A stretch of 11,412 nucleotides of DNA. Origin: JBDSYA01 sp039925865. Lineage in GTDB: Bacteria > Bacteroidota > Ignavibacteria > Tepidaquicellales > Tepidaquicellaceae. This document shows, piece after piece, positions 1 to 6,873 of this stretch. The translations under genes and the position numbers were made by a program. Under the pieces are notes generated by a model. It was not told where the DNA came from and searched no databases. It saw nothing but the letters and a program-made list of their open reading frames with translations. Within the stretch, counting starts at the first letter, position 1. Each line of letters begins with the position of its first letter. The stretch spans positions 1 through 11,412 of the forward strand of contig JBDSYA010000292.1 in assembly GCA_039925865.1 (NCBI GenBank), given 5' to 3'.

Positions 1-225
1 ACGGGAAAAGGAAATTCCGTAATGGAGGTAATCAAAACATTTGAAGAAGTTTCCGGAATGAAATTGAAATACAAAATTGGTCCGAGAAGGACAGGAGACG
101 TTGTCAGTGTTTATTCAGATACAAAAAAAGCAAATGAAGTATTGGGCTGGTCTGCACAACGTGATCTGAAAGATATGATGCTTACATCGTGGAAATGGCA
201 AAAAGCAATTTCTGCAGATAAATAA
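1..225 (+). CDS. galE: UDP-glucose 4-epimerase, C-terminal part (5' end outside window)
   Basis: This is the last 74 residues of an extended short-chain dehydrogenase/reductase. The frame is open from base 1, so the gene begins upstream of the window. GalE interconverts UDP-glucose and UDP-galactose with bound NAD in the cytoplasm and feeds envelope polysaccharide and galactose metabolism. The visible C-terminal landmarks match the GalE family: G-K-G-N-S-V before the helix that begins M-E-V-I, then the G-P-R-R-T-G-D-V substrate-binding segment, where the arginines contact the UDP moiety in known structures. Next comes the D-T-K-K-A-N-E-V-L-G-W helix, then a W-K-W-Q end much like E. coli GalE (W-H-W-Q). 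The NAD-binding and catalytic Y-x-x-x-K parts are not in view, so a related UDP-sugar epimerase cannot be fully excluded. The stop is TAA at 223-225. Confidence 0.93.
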   Translation, partial: TGKGNSVMEVIKTFEEVSGMKLKYKIGPRRTGDVVSVYSDTKKANEVLGWSAQRDLKDMMLTSWKWQKAISADK

Positions 226-655
226 ATTTTGTCTGCATTATTAAAACACAAGAATATTTTATTTACTTATAGTTGTCCGCTTATAACTTGAATGTTAAAT
301 CCTGACACAAATTTCACTAATTTTGTCGAATTTCAAAAAACATATTTTTATAAATTCGCTTCAGTTCGTGCAATTCGTGGCGAAAAATCTGTTTGAAGAA
401 TGATGCGGTCAACATCAGTTATTTAATATTTTGTACAAGATACCCGTCCAAAACTATAGGCGAGTTTTTATTAAAACAAAATTATTGTGGAATATAAATT
501 ACAATTTTAAATAATATGACAATATAGAAAATGTTTTGGACGGCAATGGTTACAAAATATTTTACAATATTTTATTTAATGTTTAAATCAAAAAACCTTT
601 ACAATCTGTTCACTTCATAATCGACTTCTCACTACACAAATTTTAAAAATATAAT
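226..655. other. Non-coding gap between galE and meaB
   Basis: This 430-base AT-rich stretch holds no convincing gene. Three structures are visible. A small hairpin with one bulge (304-313 pairing with 319-327, loop TCACT) lies about 80 bases after galE; it has no T-tract, so it is a poor terminator candidate. A short direct repeat, TTCGTG-CAA-TTCGTG, lies at 365-379 and is flanked by TTCGC (355-359) and GCGAA (380-384), which can pair. A long imperfect inverted repeat occupies 425-561 and is listed separately. The promoter of meaB must lie at the 3' end of this gap, but I see no clear promoter motif. Confidence 0.6.
425..561. repeat. 137-bp imperfect inverted-repeat element
   Basis: The two ~30-base arms are each made of two perfect 11-base blocks. 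The left arm has AATATTTTGTA (425-435), then 8 bases, then CCGTCCAAAAC (444-454). The right arm has GTTTTGGACGG (533-543), then 7 bases, then TACAAAATATT (551-561). Blocks pair in the correct order across a 78-base AT-rich interior, so the whole could fold into a long hairpin with one internal bulge. No coding capacity is seen between the arms. The form suits a small non-autonomous repeat (MITE- or REP-like) or a structured RNA, but no target-site duplication is obvious. A sequence resembling the right arm recurs at 4302-4332. Confidence 0.6.
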
Positions 656-1594
656 TTGGATACAAACAGTGATTTGACAAGCAAAATAATTTCTGCCGAT
701 AAAAGAGCTATAGCAAAGGCTTTATCATTGGTAGAAAATGAAGGTAAGGGAAGCGTAAAGATACTTAAGGAATTATTTAAATACACAGGCAGAGCGCATC
801 GGATCGGTATAACAGGGCCACCCGGCGCAGGTAAGTCCACACTCACAAATAATTTAGTAAAGCTTCTGACGGAAATGGGAACCAAGGTCGGAGTCATTGC
901 TGTCGATCCGACAAGTCCGTTTACAGGAGGCGCTTTGCTTGGAGACAGGATCAGAATGCAGGATGTAGGTTTGATGGAGAATGTTTTTATCAGATCAATG
1001 GCAACACGGGGAAGTCTTGGCGGTTTATGTAAAAATGTTGTTGAAGCTTGTGATGTACTTGATGCTTCGGGTAAGGATTTTATAATTATTGAAACTGTTG
1101 GTGTAGGCCAGTCGGAGCTTGATATAGCAAAGACAGCAGATACGACGATAGTAGTTTTGGTCCCTGAGTCAGGAGATTCAGTCCAGGCAATGAAAGCCGG
1201 CTTAATGGAAATTGCCGATATTTTTGTATTGAATAAATCTGACAGACAGGGTGCAGATGCGGTGACTGCAACTCTTAAAAATATCATACATCTTAAACCA
1301 CCTACACCTGACGGGTGGATAATAAAGGTTCTGAAGACCACCGGAAGTCAAAACCAGGGAACACCGGAATTACTAAATGAAATTATTAAGCACAAAGATC
1401 ATCTTAAGTCAAGCGGCTATTTGCAGGTTAAGAGAAAAGATCAATTGAATAAAAAAATTACTGACCTGGTAAATAATAAACTTGAAGTAAACTTTTGGGA
1501 TGACACCAGACGTAAGGATCTGACTGAAAAGATTCAGGACATATTCGAAAGAAGATCAGATCCTTACACATTTGTTGAAAACATAATTCAATAA
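656..1594 (+). CDS. meaB: MeaB/ArgK-family GTPase, chaperone of B12-dependent acyl-CoA mutase
   Basis: This 312-residue SIMIBI-class P-loop GTPase has the normal length for MeaB/ArgK. Members load and protect adenosylcobalamin-dependent methylmalonyl-CoA mutase in the cytoplasm; the old ArgK (arginine transport) name is now thought wrong. Landmarks in order: an N-terminal helix with DKRAIAKALSLVEN (residues 15-28), Walker A GPPGAGKST (54-62), the V-D-P-T-S-P-F-T-G-G-A-L-L-G-D segment (83-97), R-S-M-A-T-R-G-S-L-G-G-L (113-124), E-T-V-G-V-G-Q-S-E (146-154, switch II region), and NKSD base-recognition (193-196). The start is odd: the frame is closed by TAA at 644-646 and no ATG occurs before residue 73, inside the GTPase core. 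TTG at 656 is the best start, with TTG at 674 as an alternative; neither has a Shine-Dalgarno sequence. No mutase gene is in the window, so the partner must be encoded elsewhere. Confidence 0.93.
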   Translation: MDTNSDLTSKIISADKRAIAKALSLVENEGKGSVKILKELFKYTGRAHRIGITGPPGAGKSTLTNNLVKLLTEMGTKVGVIAVDPTSPFTGGALLGDRIRMQDVGLMENVFIRSMATRGSLGGLCKNVVEACDVLDASGKDFIIIETVGVGQSELDIAKTADTTIVVLVPESGDSVQAMKAGLMEIADIFVLNKSDRQGADAVTATLKNIIHLKPPTPDGWIIKVLKTTGSQNQGTPELLNEIIKHKDHLKSSGYLQVKRKDQLNKKITDLVNNKLEVNFWDDTRRKDLTEKIQDIFERRSDPYTFVENIIQ

Positions 1595-1740
1595 TTTTAA
1601 TTTAGATTTCAGTATGCAGTTTTAACAATATTTATGTTTAATGTTATCAAATTTTGTAAATTCATTGATTTTGCAAAGCAAAAAAATTAGTTTAAAAGTT
1701 ACAAAACATTTCGAATAATTAATTAATATTTAAATACTAA

Positions 1741-1744
1741 GGAG
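1741..1744 (+). promoter_or_regulatory. Possible Shine-Dalgarno for ppiD
   Basis: GGAG sits 12 bases before the ATG at 1757, inside TAAGGAGTAG. It is the best ribosome-binding-like sequence in the window. Most other starts here follow plain A/T-rich leaders, as is common in Bacteroidota. The spacing is longer than the usual 5-9 bases, so its use is uncertain. Confidence 0.4.
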
Positions 1745-1756
1745 TAGTTTTATTTA

Positions 1757-3904
1757 ATGGCTAATACGACAAAAGTTCAGAATACCGGCATAATGAATAA
1801 GATGCGCGATAAAATGCCTTTGATCATCATAATACTTATAATCGCTTTTTTGGTTACCATCGTGTTTGAGTGGGGTATGAATTATATGGGAATGGGAGGA
1901 CAAACCGATGCGTTTGCAAGTATCAATAAACAGGAAATAACTTATCAGGAATTTGAAAGAATTGTTCAGCAACAAATAGAGCAATCCCGCCAGCAAAATC
2001 AGGGTAAAGATGTAACTGATGCACAGGTTAAACAAATAAGGGATCAGGTTTGGACAAGTTTAATCAATCAAACCTTAACCAAGCAGGCAATAGACAAATA
2101 CGGTATCAAAGTTTCAGATAAAGAAATTCTTGACTGGATCTATAACCGTCCCGAGTCATTGCCGGAACCGATCAAAAAGAATTTTATGGATTCAACCGGT
2201 GTGTTCAATGCGGGTTTTTATCAGCAGGCATTGAATATGAAGACAAAAGAAGCTACACAATTCTGGGGGCAAGTCGAAAATTATATCCGTGAAACTTTAT
2301 TGTCAGAAAAACTTCAGGCAGTACTTTCCGAAGGGGTAGTAGTTTCTGAAGGTGACATACTTGAAAAATACAGAGACGATAATATACTTGCAAACTTTAA
2401 TTACGTTCTTTTGGATCTTAATACTATTACAGATTCTACACAGTTTGCTGTGACTGACGGTGATCTCAAAAAATATTTTGAAGATAATAAGTTAGATTTC
2501 AAGCAGAATGAAGGCGTTAAATTAAAATATGTAATTTTTCCTGACGTAGCTTCTGCGGAAGATTCTGCACAGATCAGAAAGCAAATGGAATCGTTTCAAA
2601 AACAAATGAAGGCAGCAAATCTTGAAGACTCATCAATTATCCAGCTGATGGAAGGTAATTCTTCAACTTCATGGAACAGCGAATTTCAAAAATCAAATGC
2701 GTTTGAAGTTCCGGTTCAAAACTTTTTATTCAATGCTAATGTAGGAGATGTCTCAGACGTAATAATCGGAGAAGATGGATATCAGGTGTTAAAGTTATTA
2801 GGTGTTAAACCCAGTGAAGAGCTTTATGTTAATGCGGCACATATACTTATTAAAATTGAAAATGATACTGCCGCTGCTAAAAAGAAAGCGGATGATCTTT
2901 ATGCCAGGTTAAAGAACGGGGAAGATATAGGTAAACTTGCACTTGAATTTTCTGATGATCCGTCAAAGGCTCAGAATAGTGGTAATCTGGGATGGTTTAC
3001 AAAAGGGGCAATGGTCAAAGAATTTGACGATGCAGCATTCAATTCAAATGTTGGAGATCTGGTCGGACCTGTAAAATCAAGATATGGATTCCATGTGATT
3101 AAGGTTCTCGGAAAAGAGAAAAAAGAATTTCAGGTTGCACAAATGATGAGACCGGTGGCTCCAACCAGCAGAAGCAAACAGTTAGCTGAAAAAAATGCAC
3201 AGGATTTTTACGAGCAAATTACAAAAAATGGACAGAATATGGACTCACTTGCAAAAAAACAAAATCTACAGGTGCAGATAAGTCCTGAGATACAACGAGA
3301 CGGAACCGTTCCGGGTGCAGGCCAGGACAAGAGTCTGATCAAATACTTTTTCGATAACAAAGTTAACTCCATATCAGAACCTGTCAAATCCGAAGCCGGA
3401 TATGCACTTTATGAAAGTGTATTAAAACTTTCAGCGGGTTATCAGAATTTTGATTCAGTGAAAACAACTATCATTAAACCGAAAGTGATAAACGAAAAAA
3501 AATATAAGATACTATTAGGTATTGCAAATGATCTCGAAGGCAAAATCACGAATGGTGACATTAACTCATTAAAGAATATTGCTCCACAGTATACTTATGA
3601 AATAGCTGACAGCTTTGCTGTTTCAAAACCAAATAAAACCATCGGACAGGATTATGCTTTGGGAACTGCTGTATTCAATATGAAAGCGGGTGAGATCTCA
3701 AAGCCTATAAAAGGTTCAAAAGGTTATTACATAGTTAAGGTAAATTCGATAACAGAATTTAATGAAGCTGATTATGTATTAAAGGCTCCGGACATTAAGA
3801 AGAATTTGTTAACAAACAAAAAACAACAAATTGTTTCAGAATGGCTGACAAGAATGCAAGCTGAGGCTGAGATTGTAGATAACCGAAGCAAATACTTAAA
3901 TTGA
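1757..3904 (+). CDS. ppiD: PpiD-like membrane-anchored peptidyl-prolyl cis-trans isomerase (SurA/parvulin family)
   Basis: This 715-residue periplasmic foldase is anchored in the inner membrane by one N-terminal helix (about residues 21-40, an I/L-rich stretch after K-M-R-D-K-M-P). A SurA_N-like helical chaperone region follows (about 50-200, with N-K-Q-E-I-T-Y-Q-E-F-E and many Gln). A recognisable parvulin domain spans about 356-455: A-A-H-I-L-I-K (His362), F-S-D-D-P-S-K, G-N-L-G-W-F-T-K-G-A-M-V-K-E-F, and G-F-H-V-I-K-V at its end. Such proteins help newly exported envelope proteins fold. E. coli PpiD has about 620 residues; this one is longer. The extra length looks like further degenerate parvulin modules: the signature N-x-x-G-[DE]-x-x-x-x-[PV]-[IV]...G-[YF] recurs near 328, 431, 535 and 641. 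Only the second copy has the catalytic-type residues. An intrinsic terminator follows the stop. The PpiD assignment is firm; the detailed function is by family. Confidence 0.9.
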   Translation: MANTTKVQNTGIMNKMRDKMPLIIIILIIAFLVTIVFEWGMNYMGMGGQTDAFASINKQEITYQEFERIVQQQIEQSRQQNQGKDVTDAQVKQIRDQVWTSLINQTLTKQAIDKYGIKVSDKEILDWIYNRPESLPEPIKKNFMDSTGVFNAGFYQQALNMKTKEATQFWGQVENYIRETLLSEKLQAVLSEGVVVSEGDILEKYRDDNILANFNYVLLDLNTITDSTQFAVTDGDLKKYFEDNKLDFKQNEGVKLKYVIFPDVASAEDSAQIRKQMESFQKQMKAANLEDSSIIQLMEGNSSTSWNSEFQKSNAFEVPVQNFLFNANVGDVSDVIIGEDGYQVLKLLGVKPSEELYVNAAHILIKIENDTAAAKKKADDLYARLKNGEDIGKLALEFSDDPSKAQNSGNLGWFTKGAMVKEFDDAAFNSNVGDLVGPVKSRYGFHVIKVLGKEKKEFQVAQMMRPVAPTSRSKQLAEKNAQDFYEQITKNGQNMDSLAKKQNLQVQISPEIQRDGTVPGAGQDKSLIKYFFDNKVNSISEPVKSEAGYALYESVLKLSAGYQNFDSVKTTIIKPKVINEKKYKILLGIANDLEGKITNGDINSLKNIAPQYTYEIADSFAVSKPNKTIGQDYALGTAVFNMKAGEISKPIKGSKGYYIVKVNSITEFNEADYVLKAPDIKKNLLTNKKQQIVSEWLTRMQAEAEIVDNRSKYLN

Positions 3905-3945
3905 GTTCAGAGGAATATTAATTCAGACGTTTATTATAAAAATCT

Positions 3946-3981
3946 AATCCCGGCTATAGAAATCTTAGCCGGGATTTTTTT
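3946..3981 (+). terminator. Rho-independent terminator after ppiD
   Basis: A perfect 11-bp stem, AATCCCGGCTA (3946-3956) with TAGCCGGGATT (3966-3976), has a 9-base loop and runs directly into a T-tract (3975-3981). It starts 42 bases after the ppiD stop codon and is the clearest intrinsic terminator in the window. It separates the ppiD transcript from the downstream outer-membrane/protease pair. Confidence 0.92.
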
Positions 3982-4128
3982 ATCTTATTATTATCTTGCC
4001 CTTTTTACTAAATCAGGTTAATTGAGTTTTGAAATGAAAGTTTTGCGGTGTTTTTGTTTGTAATCACTTGAAACTCCGCCGCGGGATATTCGAAAAGACT
4101 TCAATAAAAATTGATTCCTAACTGACAA

Positions 4129-4196
4129 AAACTTCCGAAGTCTCAATTAATATCTTGAAATCTTTGAAGCGCAGTAAAATAAGACTTCGGAAGTTT
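4129..4196. repeat. 15-bp perfect inverted repeat with self-palindromic arms
   Basis: AAACTTCCGAAGTCT (4129-4143) and AGACTTCGGAAGTTT (4182-4196) are exact reverse complements, separated by 38 bases. Each arm also contains a hyphenated palindrome of its own, ACTTC-C-GAAGT or ACTTC-G-GAAGT. The DNA or RNA could therefore form either one long stem or two small stems. AAGACTTC also occurs alone at 4096-4103. No T-tract follows, so it is not a standard terminator. A REP-like element, a processing site or a regulator-binding pair are all possible. Confidence 0.65.
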
Positions 4197-4301
4197 ATTA
4201 GCTCTGATCCTTAACTTAATGGCATTGAGGGGTTGTTTAAAATGTTAAGAAATTTTCTATAAACAATTAATTATTTCAAAGTTTTTTCTTTTTAAAAATT
4301 A

Positions 4302-4332
4302 TTTTGGACAGCACTGCAAAACATATTTTAAC
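4302..4332 (+). repeat. Short dispersed repeat related to right arm of the 425-561 element
   Basis: TTTTGGAC-A-GCA-C-TG followed by an AACATATTTTA tail resembles 534-565 (TTTTGGAC-G-GCA-A-TG, then ACAAAATATTTTA). The first 14 bases match at 12 positions and the A/T tails are similar with small gaps. No matching left arm is present nearby, so this could be a half element or a chance match in AT-rich DNA. Confidence 0.35.
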
Positions 4333-4413
4333 CAGAAAATTTTGAATTAAAAGTTAATCTGAAAAACATTATCTATCATCTGCTGTATGTACTTTCATAT
4401 GGTAGGTTTTAAT

Positions 4414-5148
4414 ATGCAGTATAAAATAATTGTATTAGTGTTTTTTACAATGATGATCTGTACCTCAGTAAACAGTCAGCAGAATCCCTCAATTGATCTT
4501 GGTAACGGTTTCAGCCTTATGCCAAATTTAATTTATGTGTCGTCGGCAACTGTACAGCTGAATCCTTTTTCAGTAAATGAGTTTGAAAGAAGCCTTACTG
4601 AAGAATTATCCGGAGGATATGGTTATGGTTTGGCTTTCCGGAAAAAATTTTTGCGTGAAGATCTTTCATTCGGTATTTCGACGGAGTTCATAAGGATCGT
4701 TGACAGAGAGCTTACAGAAACATTTGAAAATGATTCAGTAAGATACCGGGTAAGAGTTAGCGAAGAATTATCAATGATACCCATCGAATTTACCGGATAC
4801 TTTAATATACCTGATTTTAGTGAAGACCTTAAAATTTATCTGGGCGGCGGCGTGGGTGTTTATTTTGGCGACAGGAAAAGAACTGTATTAAACATACAAT
4901 CAACGAGCATTTCCAAACAAGCAGGATTTAGTTTCGTTGTACTTAGCGGTGTTGAATATTTTTTTACAAAAAATGTTTCGGGAGTATTTGAAATGAGATT
5001 CCGACAGGCAGAATACAAAGTAAAAAGCGAATACCCTGTTGCAAACATTAATATCAACGGAACCTCTTTCCCATTAAATAAAAACTTAAATTCAAAGATC
5101 TTTGTTGACGGATTGAAACTAAGCCTGGGCTTAGCATACAATTTTTAA
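4414..5148 (+). CDS. Outer-membrane beta-barrel protein
   Basis: This predicted outer-membrane protein has 244 residues from the chosen start. The ATG at 4414 gives a textbook signal peptide (MQYKIIVLVFFTMMICTSVNS, cleavage near S-Q-Q). In-frame ATGs at 4387 and 4399 would only prepend a poorly conserved M-Y-F-H-M-V-G-F-N. The mature part is made of alternating strands with aromatic and glycine-rich turns, for example Y-L-G-G-G-V-G-V-Y-F-G. It closes with L-K-L-S-L-G-L-A-Y-N-F, a C-terminal aromatic typical of substrates of the barrel-assembly machinery. This fits small 8-stranded barrel families such as those grouped as outer membrane beta-barrel domains. No ligand or transport role can be read from the sequence. 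The protease gene starts 13 bases after its stop, so the two are likely co-transcribed. Confidence 0.75.
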   Translation: MQYKIIVLVFFTMMICTSVNSQQNPSIDLGNGFSLMPNLIYVSSATVQLNPFSVNEFERSLTEELSGGYGYGLAFRKKFLREDLSFGISTEFIRIVDRELTETFENDSVRYRVRVSEELSMIPIEFTGYFNIPDFSEDLKIYLGGGVGVYFGDRKRTVLNIQSTSISKQAGFSFVVLSGVEYFFTKNVSGVFEMRFRQAEYKVKSEYPVANININGTSFPLNKNLNSKIFVDGLKLSLGLAYNF

Positions 5149-5161
5149 ATAATTAAAATTT

Positions 5162-6817
5162 ATGATCAGTATGAGGATTTTTTTCCTGATTGCAGCAGCT
5201 ACAATTTTTTTCTTCACACCTTTTAAAACCCCGACCCTTACAAATATTAATTCATCTTCTTATTCCGGTAAATTTTTTGTTAAGACGCGGTCAGAATTGA
5301 AAATTTCCGAAGCAACCGGGAAAGTCCTGCTCACGACAGATATAATTACTCTCGATGAAAAAATCTCTAAATACAATATTACCGCCATAAAAAAACTTTT
5401 TAATATTAATAACGGTGATAAAATACTTTATGAGAAACTTGGCATGTCGAAGATATATGTTTTTGAGATAGAGCCAAAATCTGAATATGAAATTGAAAAT
5501 ATCGTTAAAGATTTCACCGGCGATGAAGCGGTTGAGTTTAGTGAGCCGGATTATAAAGGAACATCAGCAGGAAAAAAGGATTTAATTCTGAAAGAAAATT
5601 ATTCTTCAATTGTCCCTAATGATGAAATGTTTTATAAGCAATGGTATCTTCAGAATAACGGCTCGGTGGAGCCTTCCGGCGGAGGAATGGCCAAAGTAGG
5701 CGCAGATATAAAAATATCAGAAAGCTGGGAAATTGAAAAAGGCAGTGCCGATGTAATCGTAGCAATACTGGATTCGGGAATAAAGGATGATCATCCCGAC
5801 CTTAAAGAAAGGATGTGGATAAATAAAGGTGAGATCCCCGGCAATGGAATTGATGATGATCAAAACGGATATAAAGATGATATTAAAGGCTGGGATTTTG
5901 CTTATGATGACAGGAGGCCCGAAGACGGATTTGGCCACGGGACAAACATTGCAACTGTTATCGGGGCTAGTACTAATAATTTAATAGGTTTTTCAGGAAT
6001 TGATCAGAACTGTAAATTAATGAACTGCAAAAATCTTAACGCGGAAAATACGGGAGAATATTCATGGTGGGCAGAATCAATTAAATACGCAGTTGATAAC
6101 GGAGCCGATATCATAAACATGAGCGAAGGCGGAGATGATTATTCCAAGGTTTTGAAAACTGCAATTGAATATGCAGTTGACAGCGGAGTTTTTTTAACAG
6201 CTGCAATGATGAACAAAGGTGATAACAGGGATTATTATCCGGCGAGTTACCGGGGTGTATTTGCTGTCGGTGCAACTGATACAGATGACAAAAGATGCAA
6301 AAAGTTTTCGTGGGGTGGCGGAAGCTGCTGGGGTGAACATATTTCTGTTGTAGCTCCGGGAAATAAAATTTACGGACTGGATTATGAAAGCCCCGACAAT
6401 TATGAAGTTTACTGGAGCGGCACATCACAATCTACTGCAATTGTAAGCGGGATCGCTTCACTTCTTTTATCACAGGACAGGTCACGTTCGAGTGAAGATC
6501 TTGGGAGGATTATTAAACTTTCATCACGAGACCTGATCGGCGATACATCGCAAGATACGCCGGGATGGGATCAGTATTATGGTTACGGCCGGGTAGACAC
6601 TTACCATGCTCTTACATTTGATAAAATAACGGATACAGGAAAAGAAATTGAAAAAAAAGTTGACGAGAAACCTGTTGATAGTAAGGAGAAGGTAAAAGAA
6701 TGGGATAATAATCCTGATGAACAGAATACCAAAAATGATAAACCTGCAAAAGCCGTTGAACGAAATAATAATCCTTCACAAGAAAATGACGGGTGGGCAC
6801 CTGCCAAGAAAAAATGA
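5162..6817 (+). CDS. Secreted subtilisin-family (S8) serine protease
   Basis: This 551-residue exported protease has a signal peptide at the N-terminus (M-R-I-F-F-L-I-A-A-A-T-I-F-F-F). A propeptide-like region of about 30-150 ends in the typical V-E-F-S-E-P-D-Y (124-131). The S8 domain covers about 155-486. The catalytic triad is visible: Asp204 in A-I-L-D-S-G-I, His259 in G-H-G-T, and Ser422 in G-T-S-Q-S-T-A. Asn351 (A-A-M-M-N-K-G) is the likely oxyanion-hole residue. The serine motif departs from the usual G-T-S-x-x-x-P-x-V-x-G: here the Pro position is Ala and the usual His is Ile. The last 65 residues (487-551) are a charged, low-complexity Lys/Glu/Asp/Asn tail with no recognisable sorting domain. 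The gene follows the outer-membrane barrel gene by 13 bases, suggesting a joint envelope role. An active enzyme is likely; its substrate is unknown. Confidence 0.9.
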   Translation: MISMRIFFLIAAATIFFFTPFKTPTLTNINSSSYSGKFFVKTRSELKISEATGKVLLTTDIITLDEKISKYNITAIKKLFNINNGDKILYEKLGMSKIYVFEIEPKSEYEIENIVKDFTGDEAVEFSEPDYKGTSAGKKDLILKENYSSIVPNDEMFYKQWYLQNNGSVEPSGGGMAKVGADIKISESWEIEKGSADVIVAILDSGIKDDHPDLKERMWINKGEIPGNGIDDDQNGYKDDIKGWDFAYDDRRPEDGFGHGTNIATVIGASTNNLIGFSGIDQNCKLMNCKNLNAENTGEYSWWAESIKYAVDNGADIINMSEGGDDYSKVLKTAIEYAVDSGVFLTAAMMNKGDNRDYYPASYRGVFAVGATDTDDKRCKKFSWGGGSCWGEHISVVAPGNKIYGLDYESPDNYEVYWSGTSQSTAIVSGIASLLLSQDRSRSSEDLGRIIKLSSRDLIGDTSQDTPGWDQYYGYGRVDTYHALTFDKITDTGKEIEKKVDEKPVDSKEKVKEWDNNPDEQNTKNDKPAKAVERNNNPSQENDGWAPAKKK

Positions 6818-6873
6818 CCGGCTAACCTTTTTAAATTTAAAAAAATTGCAGATTAACCTTATGCCAATTGACA

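Larger units (their letters stand above)
3982..4413. other. Non-coding gap between ppiD terminator and outer-membrane protein gene
   Basis: This is about 430 AT-rich bases without a credible gene on either strand. It contains a 15-bp perfect inverted repeat (4129-4143 with 4182-4196) and a 31-base stretch (4302-4332) resembling the right arm of the element at 425-561; both are listed separately. Promoter elements for the next gene should lie in its last 100 bases, but I see no match that stands above the AT-rich background. Confidence 0.6.

Noticed and set aside
643..1341. Long open frame on the minus strand opposite meaB
   Set aside because: It lies wholly antisense to a gene with clear GTPase motifs, has no recognisable domain, and its composition is what the reverse complement of the coding strand would give.
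1669..1683. TTTTGC-AAA-GCAAAA hairpin before ppiD as a terminator for meaB
   Set aside because: The 6-bp stem with a triloop is weak and is followed by A residues, not T residues, on the + strand.
1754..2035. Minus-strand open frame with a hydrophobic stretch opposite ppiD
   Set aside because: It is antisense to the membrane helix of ppiD, which yields an apparent hydrophobic reverse frame; no start signal or homology is seen.
4387..4413. ATG at 4387 as the start of the outer-membrane protein
   Set aside because: The extra nine residues precede a standard signal peptide beginning at ATG 4414; it remains possible but less likely.
6868..6873. TTG at 6868 as the start of birA
   Set aside because: ATG at 6874 is two codons downstream, keeps all conserved motifs, and is the more common start codon.
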